From assembly GCA_023151275.1 (NCBI GenBank), contig JAKLJI010000014.1, positions 38,964-102,963 on the forward strand: a DNA stretch of 64,000 nt, read 5' to 3'. The stretch comes from Bacteroidia bacterium. Its GTDB lineage: Bacteria; Bacteroidota; Bacteroidia; UKL13-3. The translations under genes were made by a program, and so were the position numbers. The notes below the pieces were generated by a model. It made no database searches, was not told the DNA's origin, and saw only the letters and a list, made by a program, of their open reading frames with translations. Positions 1 through 9,203 of the stretch are shown here, in pieces (within the stretch, counting starts at the first letter, position 1; each line of letters begins with the position of its first letter).

Positions 1-61
1 GCAAATTGTTCTGATTCGGTGAGAATAAAAACTAGGTGTATATTGCGCAAAAAATAAAGCT

Positions 62-547
62 ATGATTCAGCGCTTACAAACGGTTTATTTGGGAATGATT
101 GTGGTAATTCTGGTACTACTGTGCACCATGGAAATCATTGATTATATGCCCGTAGTAAAAGATGGAACCGGACTTCAATACAAACTCAACTTATTTTATT
201 TCAACAAGTTTGAAAAAGGCGTTCTTGTTGAAAGCAAATTGCAAATTGGCCTAATCATTCTTACTTCCATTGCCATTGGTCTGAGTTCCTTTGTAATTGG
301 CATGTTTAAGGACAGGAAAAAACAGATAAAATTTGCCTGGATAAACATGGGCGTTTTGGTTGCTTTGGTAGTTGCATTCTTGGTAAAAGCTATGCTTTAC
401 ATTGGCGATTTTCAAAGCGAGAATATGCGTCTTTTGTCTATCATCGGCTTATCGATTCTTTTCTTCACCTTGTACCTGAATCTTCGCTCCATTATGTTGA
501 TTAAACGCGATGAAGAATTGGTGCGTAGTGCAGATAGAATTCGTTAA
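62..547 (+). CDS. DUF4293-like four-helix membrane protein
   Basis: 161-aa ORF; MIQRLQTVYLG N-terminus and hydrophobic segments typical of Bacteroidota DUF4293 proteins. Confidence 0.8.
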   Translation: MIQRLQTVYLGMIVVILVLLCTMEIIDYMPVVKDGTGLQYKLNLFYFNKFEKGVLVESKLQIGLIILTSIAIGLSSFVIGMFKDRKKQIKFAWINMGVLVALVVAFLVKAMLYIGDFQSENMRLLSIIGLSILFFTLYLNLRSIMLIKRDEELVRSADRIR

Positions 548-593
548 CCAGCGGCAATAGTCATTTTTCTTTGAGTTGGGTTGAAGGTGGTTG

Positions 594-1100
594 CTAACTG
601 AAAACAATTGCTTCAATTAACCAATTCAGACCTAATGCGGCAATCAACCAGCTTGCATGGGGCTTCTCAGGGTACCAATTGCTTGCAGGCAATAAGCAGC
701 AAAAGGCGAGGCTTAATGCAGCCAACAAGGGATAAATTAATAAAAGATAAGCATATCCTCCATCCAGCAAACGGATGACATGCCATACATCACCGCCCTT
801 TTGGAATGTAGCAACAACCACGGGAAGAGGATTTGCAGCAAGTAAAAAGAGCAAAGCAAAATCCCTCTTTTTGATTAGGTACAGAATTAAGATTATAAGC
901 TGAACACCCAACATTAATCCTGGTCCTGCAGCATAAACCAGTGCTTGCTGGGTTGCTGTTGCTGATTCAGGAGACTGCCAATGGGTTAGATTTTGCGGAA
1001 GCCAGTACCCAAAAACAGCACGAGCAACGAGGGCATGGGCAAGTTCATGCAATAAGCGGATGCACATGCTAAGGCCAATTACCCAGCCCAGTCTTAGCAT
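594..1100 (-). CDS. putative M50-like membrane metalloprotease / integral membrane protein
   Basis: HELAH (HExxH) motif in the first hydrophobic segment and a later LLDGG motif; multiple hydrophobic helices. Confidence 0.5.
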   Translation of the reverse strand: MLRLGWVIGLSMCIRLLHELAHALVARAVFGYWLPQNLTHWQSPESATATQQALVYAAGPGLMLGVQLIILILYLIKKRDFALLFLLAANPLPVVVATFQKGGDVWHVIRLLDGGYAYLLLIYPLLAALSLAFCCLLPASNWYPEKPHASWLIAALGLNWLIEAIVFS

Positions 1101-1104
1101 GAAC

Positions 1105-1566
1105 TTAACTTAATTGCTTGGCAATGGCCATTGCCAATCCAAAATGAACACCTTCGTGCGTATTGTTAAAAGTAAGTGCTTCTTCGATGTGATGCAGCTT
1201 AATACCGTAACTGGTTGGATATTCTTCAAAATGCTTGAAAATGCCTTCGATATAATCCATTTTAGTTTTCTCTACCAAAGAAAGTGCAGCTTGTTTCAAC
1301 AAGGCAAGTTCATCAGCAGTTGCTGTAAGCTGTCCATTTGAGCCTTTTCTGTACTTCTCAATAAGCTCAACTGGAAGATTCATGGGCAATCCAGACAATT
1401 TATAACACAGGATTTGCTGGGTTACCACCACATGACCTAAATTCCAGAGAATATTGTTAGTTCTTCCCTCAGGAACAGTGCAAATCTGCTCAAGAGAAAG
1501 CCCTTCAATCAGGTTGAGAAAATTGACACGTGTTTGGGCGAGTAATTCAAGGTGAAAGCTAATCAT
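1105..1566 (-). CDS. DinB family protein
   Basis: 153 aa; NLGHVVVTQQ...HHIEEALTFNNTHEGVHFG pattern typical of DinB-like four-helix proteins. Confidence 0.75.
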   Translation of the reverse strand: MISFHLELLAQTRVNFLNLIEGLSLEQICTVPEGRTNNILWNLGHVVVTQQILCYKLSGLPMNLPVELIEKYRKGSNGQLTATADELALLKQAALSLVEKTKMDYIEGIFKHFEEYPTSYGIKLHHIEEALTFNNTHEGVHFGLAMAIAKQLS

Positions 1567-1703
1567 ACTGCAAGATTAAAGGATTTTATCAAGCCTAAAA
1601 TAAGGAAAATTGGAAAAAGAGAAAAGGTATGCAGTTCACAGGACTGTTGGAGTACAGCTGTAACCAAGGCACATGAAACGGCCTCAGGCTTACTCACAAA
1701 AAC

Positions 1704-1733
1704 AAAGGCCGCAATCTCACGATTGCGGCCTTT
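1704..1733 (-). terminator. intrinsic terminator downstream of the 1754-3682 gene
   Basis: aaaggccgcaatc-tcac-gattgcggccttt, perfect 13-bp stem with T-rich tail on the minus strand. Confidence 0.85.
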
Positions 1734-1753
1734 GAAACTATTTATCAGAAAAA

Positions 1754-3682
1754 TTATTGTACGATGAATTTACGTGAAGCTGTGCTTCCGTTCTGAGTTT
1801 TAACGTTCATGAAGTAAACACCAGCACCAAGTCCGTTCAAGTTGATATCGAACTGGTTAGAACCCATATTTTCAACACGACGAACCTGACGGCCTAACAA
1901 ATCAATGATAGTTGCTTCAGTTGCAGGATTTGAAACCTCTAAGCTAACACGGATATTGCTGCTAGCAGGGTTTGGATACAGGTTCAGGAAGCGGCTGTAA
2001 TCAGCATCTTTCAAACCTACAGGCTGACGCTTGGTAAGGTTGATATTGAAGGCGCTATTGGCTTCACGACCGAAACGTGCATTCAGGGCTCCAACTGTCC
2101 ATTTCAAATTAGCAGTTTGGTCAACACCAAGACCCAATTGAGTTAATAAATCCCAAACCTGAGTTTGTGTAAACACTACCGAATCTTGGTCACCAACCGG
2201 AACTTCAAGAAGTGGATCTTCAAAGTTACCAGAAGCTAAATCAAGCACCCAAACATTTTCAACGCCTTCTGCTGTACTCGCTTTTTCCCACTTAGCAACC
2301 ACGAAATCTGTTGAGTTTTGGAAAATATCAACTGAAGTACCGGTAGCAGGTGAAAGCAAGTTAAAGGCATTCAAGGTGTAGTCACCGGTAAGATCAAACT
2401 GAACTGCAATACGCGGAGCGATATAATTCGCGATAGTATCCAGGTAAGTGTTACCGCGACCAGCAGACATGAAAGGATTGGTAAGCATTGAAAGTGAATC
2501 AGCTTCACGACCATTGGCAGGGATCATTCCAAAAAGAGGAGCCATGTTTGGAGAACCGGCATAAGGTACAGCAGGAGTTGCTTGCATGATTGGACGACTC
2601 CACCATTCCCAAGGTGAACCTTCAAATGGGAATGAAGTTTCGAAACCAAACACGTTGTTCTCATCCGGATTCACTTCATCAGCGCGTGATGAAATCGGAT
2701 CAAGGTAGTAGTATTTATTCAATTTATTATTGATACCAAGAGCATTGGCTTTACGAACCACGTCGTAAGCACCTGAAGCATTAGGGATAACGGTTACACC
2801 TGTTGTAGGCACAATAACATTACCGGTTTTGTAAGGAGCAAAAGGATCGCGGGTTGTGTGCATACTAACTACCGGAAGGCTGGTAGCTTTCATCCAGGCG
2901 GTATCGCCCATAGCACCACCGTAGTTGAAGGTCATGTGAGCATTTGAAGCAACTGAAGCATCAGCAGGATCGTTAAATGGAGCAGCTCCGCCAACACCTG
3001 TCCAATCACCCAATGTATCAACGCTCACCATTGGTGAAGCATCGCCACGTAAAAACTTCAGGTTAGTTTCGATATCCTCACGTGTGCTAACTGAACCGAA
3101 GGCAAGTGAAATGTATCCACCTGTTCCTTGGCCACCAAGAACGATTTTAGAAGTATCTATACCGTAGGTTGAAGCATTGCTTCGGAAGAAACGGATACAG
3201 TTACGTGCATCCTGAAGACCGCGGTAAGTAGCCTTGATTAATTGCTCAGTGGCTTGCTCCTGAACAGTTGTTTGTGGATTCCAACCCAAACGATAGTTCA
3301 TGGCAACAACTACATAACCCATTTTAGCGAAACGGTTAGCCAAACCAACAATAGCACTATCGTTTTTATTTCCGGTAGTTTGCTTGTTAACAACAGCTGG
3401 AAGATAGCTTCCGGTGTGGGCTAAAATAATCAAAGGACGTTTAGTTTCGGTATCTCCAACCGGAGTGTAAACATCACATTTCAAACCTTCTTTAAAAATT
3501 GGAGGAAGACCTGGAACGTTACCGTACAGGATATTGATTGCATAATTGGAGTCGTAAACGATGTTGCTTGTTTTTGAAACATCGCTGAAAACTTCATCCA
3601 TGTAGCGGGTTTGAGCATTCAGATTACCAGCGGTAATCAACGCTGCTCCCAACGCAAATGTTGAAAGTAGTTTTTTGTTCAT
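1754..3682 (-). CDS. secreted alpha/beta-hydrolase (carboxylesterase-like) with T9SS type A C-terminal sorting domain
   Basis: Signal peptide; HTGSYLP, GYVVVAMNYRLGW, DARNCIRFFR...IVLGGQGTGGY hydrolase layout; C-terminal LYPNPASSNIRV...GVYFMNVKTQNGSTASRKFIVQ. Confidence 0.85.
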   Translation of the reverse strand: MNKKLLSTFALGAALITAGNLNAQTRYMDEVFSDVSKTSNIVYDSNYAINILYGNVPGLPPIFKEGLKCDVYTPVGDTETKRPLIILAHTGSYLPAVVNKQTTGNKNDSAIVGLANRFAKMGYVVVAMNYRLGWNPQTTVQEQATEQLIKATYRGLQDARNCIRFFRSNASTYGIDTSKIVLGGQGTGGYISLAFGSVSTREDIETNLKFLRGDASPMVSVDTLGDWTGVGGAAPFNDPADASVASNAHMTFNYGGAMGDTAWMKATSLPVVSMHTTRDPFAPYKTGNVIVPTTGVTVIPNASGAYDVVRKANALGINNKLNKYYYLDPISSRADEVNPDENNVFGFETSFPFEGSPWEWWSRPIMQATPAVPYAGSPNMAPLFGMIPANGREADSLSMLTNPFMSAGRGNTYLDTIANYIAPRIAVQFDLTGDYTLNAFNLLSPATGTSVDIFQNSTDFVVAKWEKASTAEGVENVWVLDLASGNFEDPLLEVPVGDQDSVVFTQTQVWDLLTQLGLGVDQTANLKWTVGALNARFGREANSAFNINLTKRQPVGLKDADYSRFLNLYPNPASSNIRVSLEVSNPATEATIIDLLGRQVRRVENMGSNQFDINLNGLGAGVYFMNVKTQNGSTASRKFIVQ

Positions 3683-3770
3683 AATTAATCGGTTAAATAG
3701 AAGTACAATAAAGGTATAAAAAAAGTAAAAGTCAAAAGGTTTTATTTCAATCTAAACCACTAAAAATCAA

Positions 3771-6617
3771 CTATCTGGCAAAATCAAAGAGAATGGAAAC
3801 ATAGGCAAGCCTTCCAACACGTGGTCCGCCATAAACCTGAATGACCCGATTGTCGAGCAAATTGCTGGCCCCTAGCTTTACGGTTAACTTATCTTCAATA
3901 AAGGTCTTGTTCACTTGGGCATCAAGCATTCCGTAGGAAGGAACAAAGCCGGTAAATTGCGGAGAGCCTTCAAAATTAAACCCTTCCTGCCACTTCCAGT
4001 TGATGCTGTAACCTAGTCCATTCAGCTCTGATTTTCCCAATCGGATATCAATATCTCTTCCATTGACACCCAAATTGTATTTGTATTCAGGAGTATTGAA
4101 AGCCGGAATCAATTCATCGGTTGAGCCTCTTCTATCGAGCTTATTCCAACTGAAATTACCTGCAAAGCCGAGGTATTTTTGCCAGAAATAATTGAGACCA
4201 ATGGAGAACCCTTGCGTGGTAACCATGTCTTTAGCATTGGCAGAAACGCGATACACTTTAACAGAGTTCACAAGCGGAGAAGAGGCAGGCCAGTCCACAT
4301 CAGCACCAATTTTATAGCCGATAAAATCAAAATACCAGCTGAAGTAATAGCTAAGGTCAACAAAGATTTTATCTGAGATATTTCCACGGTAACCAAACTC
4401 AAGGGTTCTTACACGTTCGGGCTTAATCGCCTCAACATTGAAATATTTCAGTTTATCCCTTCCAAAGTTAAAGGCATCAATCATAGAACCAACAGTAACC
4501 AGGCTATCAAAGCCTTTCAGGTTCCCAAGCAAGGTAGCACGACCTACATTCAGATTGATGTATTGGTCTGTTAAGGTTGGATTACGAATGGCGGCACTAG
4601 CAGAAACCCGGATAACATGACTCTTGTGGGTATAAACAGCGGTGGCAGCCGGTGAAAAGAGCAGGTTGAAGTTTTGGTTTTTATCGGCACGGGCCGTAAC
4701 ACTTACTTTAAGTTGATCATCAAAAAACTTGTTTTCAAGTCCCATATAAGCGCCACCTTCTTTGTTACTGATTCGTTGATCTGCAATGGTATCTAAGAAA
4801 ATGGTACCTCTTGAATTGGGGGCATACAATCGGAAACTAGCACCGGTGCGCACCTGAACTGTACCCAATAAAAACTGGTATTCGCCCATGGCATGGTAAA
4901 GTGCCGAACGGTCAAAAAATCGTGAACCACCTTCGCGGTTGGTAAGTCCAATAATGCTATTGAAAGCTGAATCAAACCGGTTTGTGCCCGGGATAAAGCG
5001 TGCAATACCGCCACGCTGGCCACTGTAGGAGGTATCAGTAATCATCCCATTTAACCAATGGTAATAGGAAAGCGAATCATAAAACTTCTCATACAAATAG
5101 GTATTCGCATAATCTTCATACCTCACTCCTGGAGGTTGCGAGCCAATTACCGGACGAATCGATTGAATCCTATTGAATATAAACCGGTTCCAGTTCTCTG
5201 CATAATCAATGGCCCAATTGTTATCGGTTTTGGCATAATTCTGCAACAAAAGTGCTGTTGAGTAAGCATCATAACTTTTACCAGCATCCTCATTGGTGGC
5301 ATATACCCGAACAAAGAATTTATTTTCCTGTCTGAATTCAATTCTATTCTGGAAGAAGAAAATATCTTTCAAGCTGAAGCGGTTATCGCCTTGGTAAACG
5401 GTTGTTCCATTACCAAGATTGGATGAGAAAATGAGCTCTTTATTCTTCTTCACTTTCACATGAACGGCTGCATTAATCTTCAGGTTACGTGAATTATAAT
5501 CCACCAAATCGGTTTCGTTGTACCCTTTTCTTAAGGCATATCCATATCCCAGGTACGACAAACCGGTTTGCCTGAAACGGGAAGTGGAATACTCATCGCC
5601 ATAGCGATTCACCGCATCATATCCACCCGGATTCCTGGGATTTACCGGCGATTGAATCGTGACATCTACATTATCGGCTTCCCAATCGCGAGCACTCATG
5701 GTGAAGAGATTCAATTTGTAAGCAACCTTTTCTTCGCCTTTTTTATTCTTGAAAACCTCAGCATAACGAATGGCAGTTTCAACCAATTTACGCTCTCCAA
5801 ATCGCATTTGAACGCTTAATCCGGGAAATTGAAAAGGGCTTTTGCTTTGCATGTTAATTACCCCATTGAAGGCATTGGGACCGTAGTAAGCGCCACTTGC
5901 ACCAACAATGAGGTCAACTTTCTGCACATCCAATTCCGAAGCACCCAAAAAATTACCAAGTGAAAAATTCAAACCAGGACTTTGGTTATCTACCCCGTCA
6001 ATCAATTGGAGGGACCTTACAGGAGAAGTGCTATTGAAACCACGTGTATTAATAATCTTAAATCCAATACTTGCACTGGTCATATCAACTCCCTTCAAGT
6101 GGGCCAAGCCTTCGTAAAAATTTGCAGCCGGAGTTTCTTTAATCGCAATGGCATCCATGGTTTCCACCGTAAGCGGAGCTTGTTTTTGCTTTTCGGTAAT
6201 GCGAGAGTCGGTAATTTTTACCTCTCCCAATTCCCGCGTATTTTCTTTTAGGCGAATCTGTAAAGGTTTATCAGCTGAGTTAACAACCAAATCCTGAGGC
6301 AAATAGCCAATATAGGAAATGGTGATAGTAACTGGAAGCTTAGCACCAGGCAATTTCAACAAAAAAGAACCTTCGTAATCGGTGCTTGCACCTATTTTAG
6401 TTCCTTTTTGAGAAACCGTTGCACCTATTAGTGCCTCGCCGGTTTTCTGGTCTTTAACTGTACCTTTTAGTGTTAAGGTTTGAGCCCTTAAAGCTAAGGC
6501 AGAAAACATTGCGAATAAAAACAGGAAGGTGTAAAGTTGTTTCAAAATTGAAAATTTGGTCCAATAAACACCATTTGAACCAAAATGCAAAGCATTTTGC
6601 AAAATGTGCAAACGCAA
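3771..6617 (-). CDS. TonB-dependent receptor with N-terminal carboxypeptidase-like regulatory domain (true start probably internal)
   Basis: LKGTVKDQKTGEALIGATVSQKGTKIGASTDYEGSF; plug-domain motifs (GVDMTSASIGFKIINTRGFNSTSPVRSLQLIDGV); beta-barrel C-terminus ending in F-x-x. Confidence 0.9.
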   Translation of the reverse strand: MRLHILQNALHFGSNGVYWTKFSILKQLYTFLFLFAMFSALALRAQTLTLKGTVKDQKTGEALIGATVSQKGTKIGASTDYEGSFLLKLPGAKLPVTITISYIGYLPQDLVVNSADKPLQIRLKENTRELGEVKITDSRITEKQKQAPLTVETMDAIAIKETPAANFYEGLAHLKGVDMTSASIGFKIINTRGFNSTSPVRSLQLIDGVDNQSPGLNFSLGNFLGASELDVQKVDLIVGASGAYYGPNAFNGVINMQSKSPFQFPGLSVQMRFGERKLVETAIRYAEVFKNKKGEEKVAYKLNLFTMSARDWEADNVDVTIQSPVNPRNPGGYDAVNRYGDEYSTSRFRQTGLSYLGYGYALRKGYNETDLVDYNSRNLKINAAVHVKVKKNKELIFSSNLGNGTTVYQGDNRFSLKDIFFFQNRIEFRQENKFFVRVYATNEDAGKSYDAYSTALLLQNYAKTDNNWAIDYAENWNRFIFNRIQSIRPVIGSQPPGVRYEDYANTYLYEKFYDSLSYYHWLNGMITDTSYSGQRGGIARFIPGTNRFDSAFNSIIGLTNREGGSRFFDRSALYHAMGEYQFLLGTVQVRTGASFRLYAPNSRGTIFLDTIADQRISNKEGGAYMGLENKFFDDQLKVSVTARADKNQNFNLLFSPAATAVYTHKSHVIRVSASAAIRNPTLTDQYINLNVGRATLLGNLKGFDSLVTVGSMIDAFNFGRDKLKYFNVEAIKPERVRTLEFGYRGNISDKIFVDLSYYFSWYFDFIGYKIGADVDWPASSPLVNSVKVYRVSANAKDMVTTQGFSIGLNYFWQKYLGFAGNFSWNKLDRRGSTDELIPAFNTPEYKYNLGVNGRDIDIRLGKSELNGLGYSINWKWQEGFNFEGSPQFTGFVPSYGMLDAQVNKTFIEDKLTVKLGASNLLDNRVIQVYGGPRVGRLAYVSILFDFAR

Positions 6618-6658
6618 GTTGACACATCAAAAAAGAATCGGATTGAAATGCCGAAAAA

Positions 6659-7426
6659 TCAAAAACCAAAAAGCTTTTTTGCGTTCGAAGTTGTTATTTC
6701 AGCTACGGTGTGTAAACCTACAGATTTAAGCTCTGCCAATTTCCGGGCAACATCCAACAAATAATAACTTTCGTTTCGCTTTCCTCGGTGTGGAACCGGT
6801 GCCAGGTATGGAGCATCGGTTTCGAGAACTATATGTTCTAAGCCAATATCAGCAATCGCTTCCGGTAGGCCACCATTTTTGTAGGTAAGCACTCCACCAA
6901 GTCCAAGCAGAAATCCGGCATCAACTACTTGCTTTGCCTGAAAAGCATCTCCACTGAAGCAATGAAAAATTCCTCTAAGTTTGGGATGTTTCATTTCCTG
7001 AATGATAGAAATTACATCCTCATTGCTGTTTCTGGAGTGGATTACAATGGGTAAATCAAGCTGAATAGCCCACTGAATCTGCTTCTTAAACGCTGCTATT
7101 TGTTCGTTTTTGAACTCAGTACTCCAATAATAGTCCAATCCAATCTCCCCTACTGCCCAGAACTTGCGCTTTTTGAACCATTTTTGAATTTGGAACAAAT
7201 GCGATTCAACCTGAGCATCTACCGAACAGGGATGCAAGCCCATCATGGGAAAGCAATTGTTTGGAAAATCCCAAACCAAATCAAGCATGGGCTGGATTGA
7301 TTCAACATCTACATTGGGAAGAAAAAGATACTCTACCCCATTTTTAATGGCGCGTTCAACACTCTCTTTGCGGTCGTTTTTGAATTGCTCTGAATAGAGA
7401 TGGGTATGCGTATCTACAAATAACAT
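6659..7426 (-). CDS. TatD family hydrolase
   Basis: FVDTHTHLYSEQF, GEIGLDYYW, PIVIHSRN, GIFHCFSG, LETDAPYLAPVPHRGKRNE. Confidence 0.95.
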   Translation of the reverse strand: MLFVDTHTHLYSEQFKNDRKESVERAIKNGVEYLFLPNVDVESIQPMLDLVWDFPNNCFPMMGLHPCSVDAQVESHLFQIQKWFKKRKFWAVGEIGLDYYWSTEFKNEQIAAFKKQIQWAIQLDLPIVIHSRNSNEDVISIIQEMKHPKLRGIFHCFSGDAFQAKQVVDAGFLLGLGGVLTYKNGGLPEAIADIGLEHIVLETDAPYLAPVPHRGKRNESYYLLDVARKLAELKSVGLHTVAEITTSNAKKLFGF

Positions 7427-7447
7427 CCTGCAAAAGTAAGGAATTGC

Positions 7448-8569
7448 CTAGGAGTACGTCCGGTTTTTCCAATTCATTTTTGTAGGCCAGAGGTAAAATC
7501 CAAGCATAAATAATATGCTAAGCTGTTGATACAGTTCAAAAATGGGCCACAAATACCAAGGTGGAGAAACCTTAACCACCTTACACATGCGAAGCATAAA
7601 TAAGGATTGAACACCAAACTTCATCAGCCAAACCACCAATGCTATTTTCAGGTGGACAAATAGCAGAACAAGCAATGCCGGAAAAAACAGTCCCTGAAGG
7701 CCGAAGATGAGCTTCCAAATTAGCGGCAACTCCTGAGCTCCAATCAACCAGCGTTTGCGTTGGTGCAGGAAACCTCTCAAGGATTTTTGTGCTGAAGAGC
7801 GATTAAGTCCATGAAAACCGGCATGGGTCTGTCCATCAAATCCAGCTTTATTGATGAATCGAAACAATTGAAAATCTTCGGTAACCGAAAAAGGAATATT
7901 GGCGTAACCACCCGATTTTTCGTAAGCCTCGCGGGTAAAGGCCATGTTGTTTCCAACGGCGGTGCTTTTTAGACCTAATTGCTCAAATGCGATTATATTT
8001 CCAAAACCCACCAGCCATTCCAGGTGTTGCATACGCTCAAAAAAAGGACCTCCATCTACCAAGGTAGCTTGACTTAATATACCAATCTGTGGCTTATCAA
8101 ACAAAGGCCACATAGATTTTACCCAGGTAGGTTTAACCTCAATATCGGCATCAGTAACCAATAAAAAGGAATGCTTAGCAGCTTTAACCAGATGAGCTAA
8201 CACATTGGCTTTAGCCTTTGCATTGCCGTGTTGCTCGTTGATATACAAATACTTAAACCGACCATCGCCTGCAATTTCTTTTTGAATAATTGAAGCAGTT
8301 TCATCCTCCGATTGATCATCACCCATTAAGATTTCAAGCTTTCCTTCCGGATAATCAAGCTGCTTTAGGCTTTGAATGCAGTAAGCAATTTGATGAGCTT
8401 CATTGCGTGCGGGAACCAAAACACTTACGGCAGGCCACTCCCGACCTGGCTTGGCATGGAGTTCAAGGGGAACATATCCCATTAAACCCGCAAGCAGCAA
8501 CAACTGAACAAGCAGGTAAAGCGCAAGTAGAGAAATCAGAACTAAATCAAGCAAAACTAAGGCCGACAT
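7448..8569 (-). CDS. processive-type glycosyltransferase family 2 with transmembrane segments
   Basis: VLVPARNEAHQI, DDQSEDET, DADIEV, TEDFQLF and QRKRW (QxxRW) motifs; N- and C-terminal hydrophobic helices. Confidence 0.9.
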   Translation of the reverse strand: MSALVLLDLVLISLLALYLLVQLLLLAGLMGYVPLELHAKPGREWPAVSVLVPARNEAHQIAYCIQSLKQLDYPEGKLEILMGDDQSEDETASIIQKEIAGDGRFKYLYINEQHGNAKAKANVLAHLVKAAKHSFLLVTDADIEVKPTWVKSMWPLFDKPQIGILSQATLVDGGPFFERMQHLEWLVGFGNIIAFEQLGLKSTAVGNNMAFTREAYEKSGGYANIPFSVTEDFQLFRFINKAGFDGQTHAGFHGLNRSSAQKSLRGFLHQRKRWLIGAQELPLIWKLIFGLQGLFFPALLVLLFVHLKIALVVWLMKFGVQSLFMLRMCKVVKVSPPWYLWPIFELYQQLSILFMLGFYLWPTKMNWKNRTYS

Positions 8570-9171
8570 AAGGATTTAAATTGAAAACCTCTTGAGGCAA
8601 AATGCGCTAAAATTGGAGGAAGTATTGCTTTCAAATTGCTGTACGCCTTAACACTATCATGAAACACAAGAATAGAACCCGGCCCGGCACTTTTCATAGC
8701 CTCTATACTTTCCTCCCTATTCAAATCGGGCGCGTAATCTCGCGAAAGGTGGCTCCACATGATGATTTCATAATCCTTCTTGAGCCCCTTTATTTGAGAA
8801 GGAGTTATTCTTCCATAGGGAGGCCTGAATAAACGGCCGGGAACAAACTCAGCAGCTTTTTGAATGTTTGAAAAGTACTGTTCGTTGCTGGTACTCCAAC
8901 CTTTCAAGTGGTTGTAGGTGTGATTACCGAGCGCATGCCCGTTTTGAAGAATTTGCTGAATCATATCGGGGAACCTGAAGGCATTCTCGCCCACACAAAA
9001 AAAAGTAGCATGGGCATCAAATCGTTTTAACTCCTCAAGAACCCAAGCCGTTATCTCCGGGTGCGGACCATCATCAAAGGTTAAAAACAGAACTTTATCC
9101 TTTGTATCAACCTTCCATGTACATGAAGGAGCTAATCTTTGAAGAAAAAGGGGGAATGTGTATTTAAACAT
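8557..9171 (-). CDS. polysaccharide deacetylase (NodB homology, CE4)
   Basis: LTFDDGPHP, GNHTYNH, FRPPYGRI, ILVFHDS; overlaps the downstream GT2 gene by 13 nt. Confidence 0.92.
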   Translation of the reverse strand: MFKYTFPLFLQRLAPSCTWKVDTKDKVLFLTFDDGPHPEITAWVLEELKRFDAHATFFCVGENAFRFPDMIQQILQNGHALGNHTYNHLKGWSTSNEQYFSNIQKAAEFVPGRLFRPPYGRITPSQIKGLKKDYEIIMWSHLSRDYAPDLNREESIEAMKSAGPGSILVFHDSVKAYSNLKAILPPILAHFASRGFQFKSLCRP

Positions 9172-9203
9172 TATTTTTGCCAGCTGACCAAATTTTTACA
9201 AGC

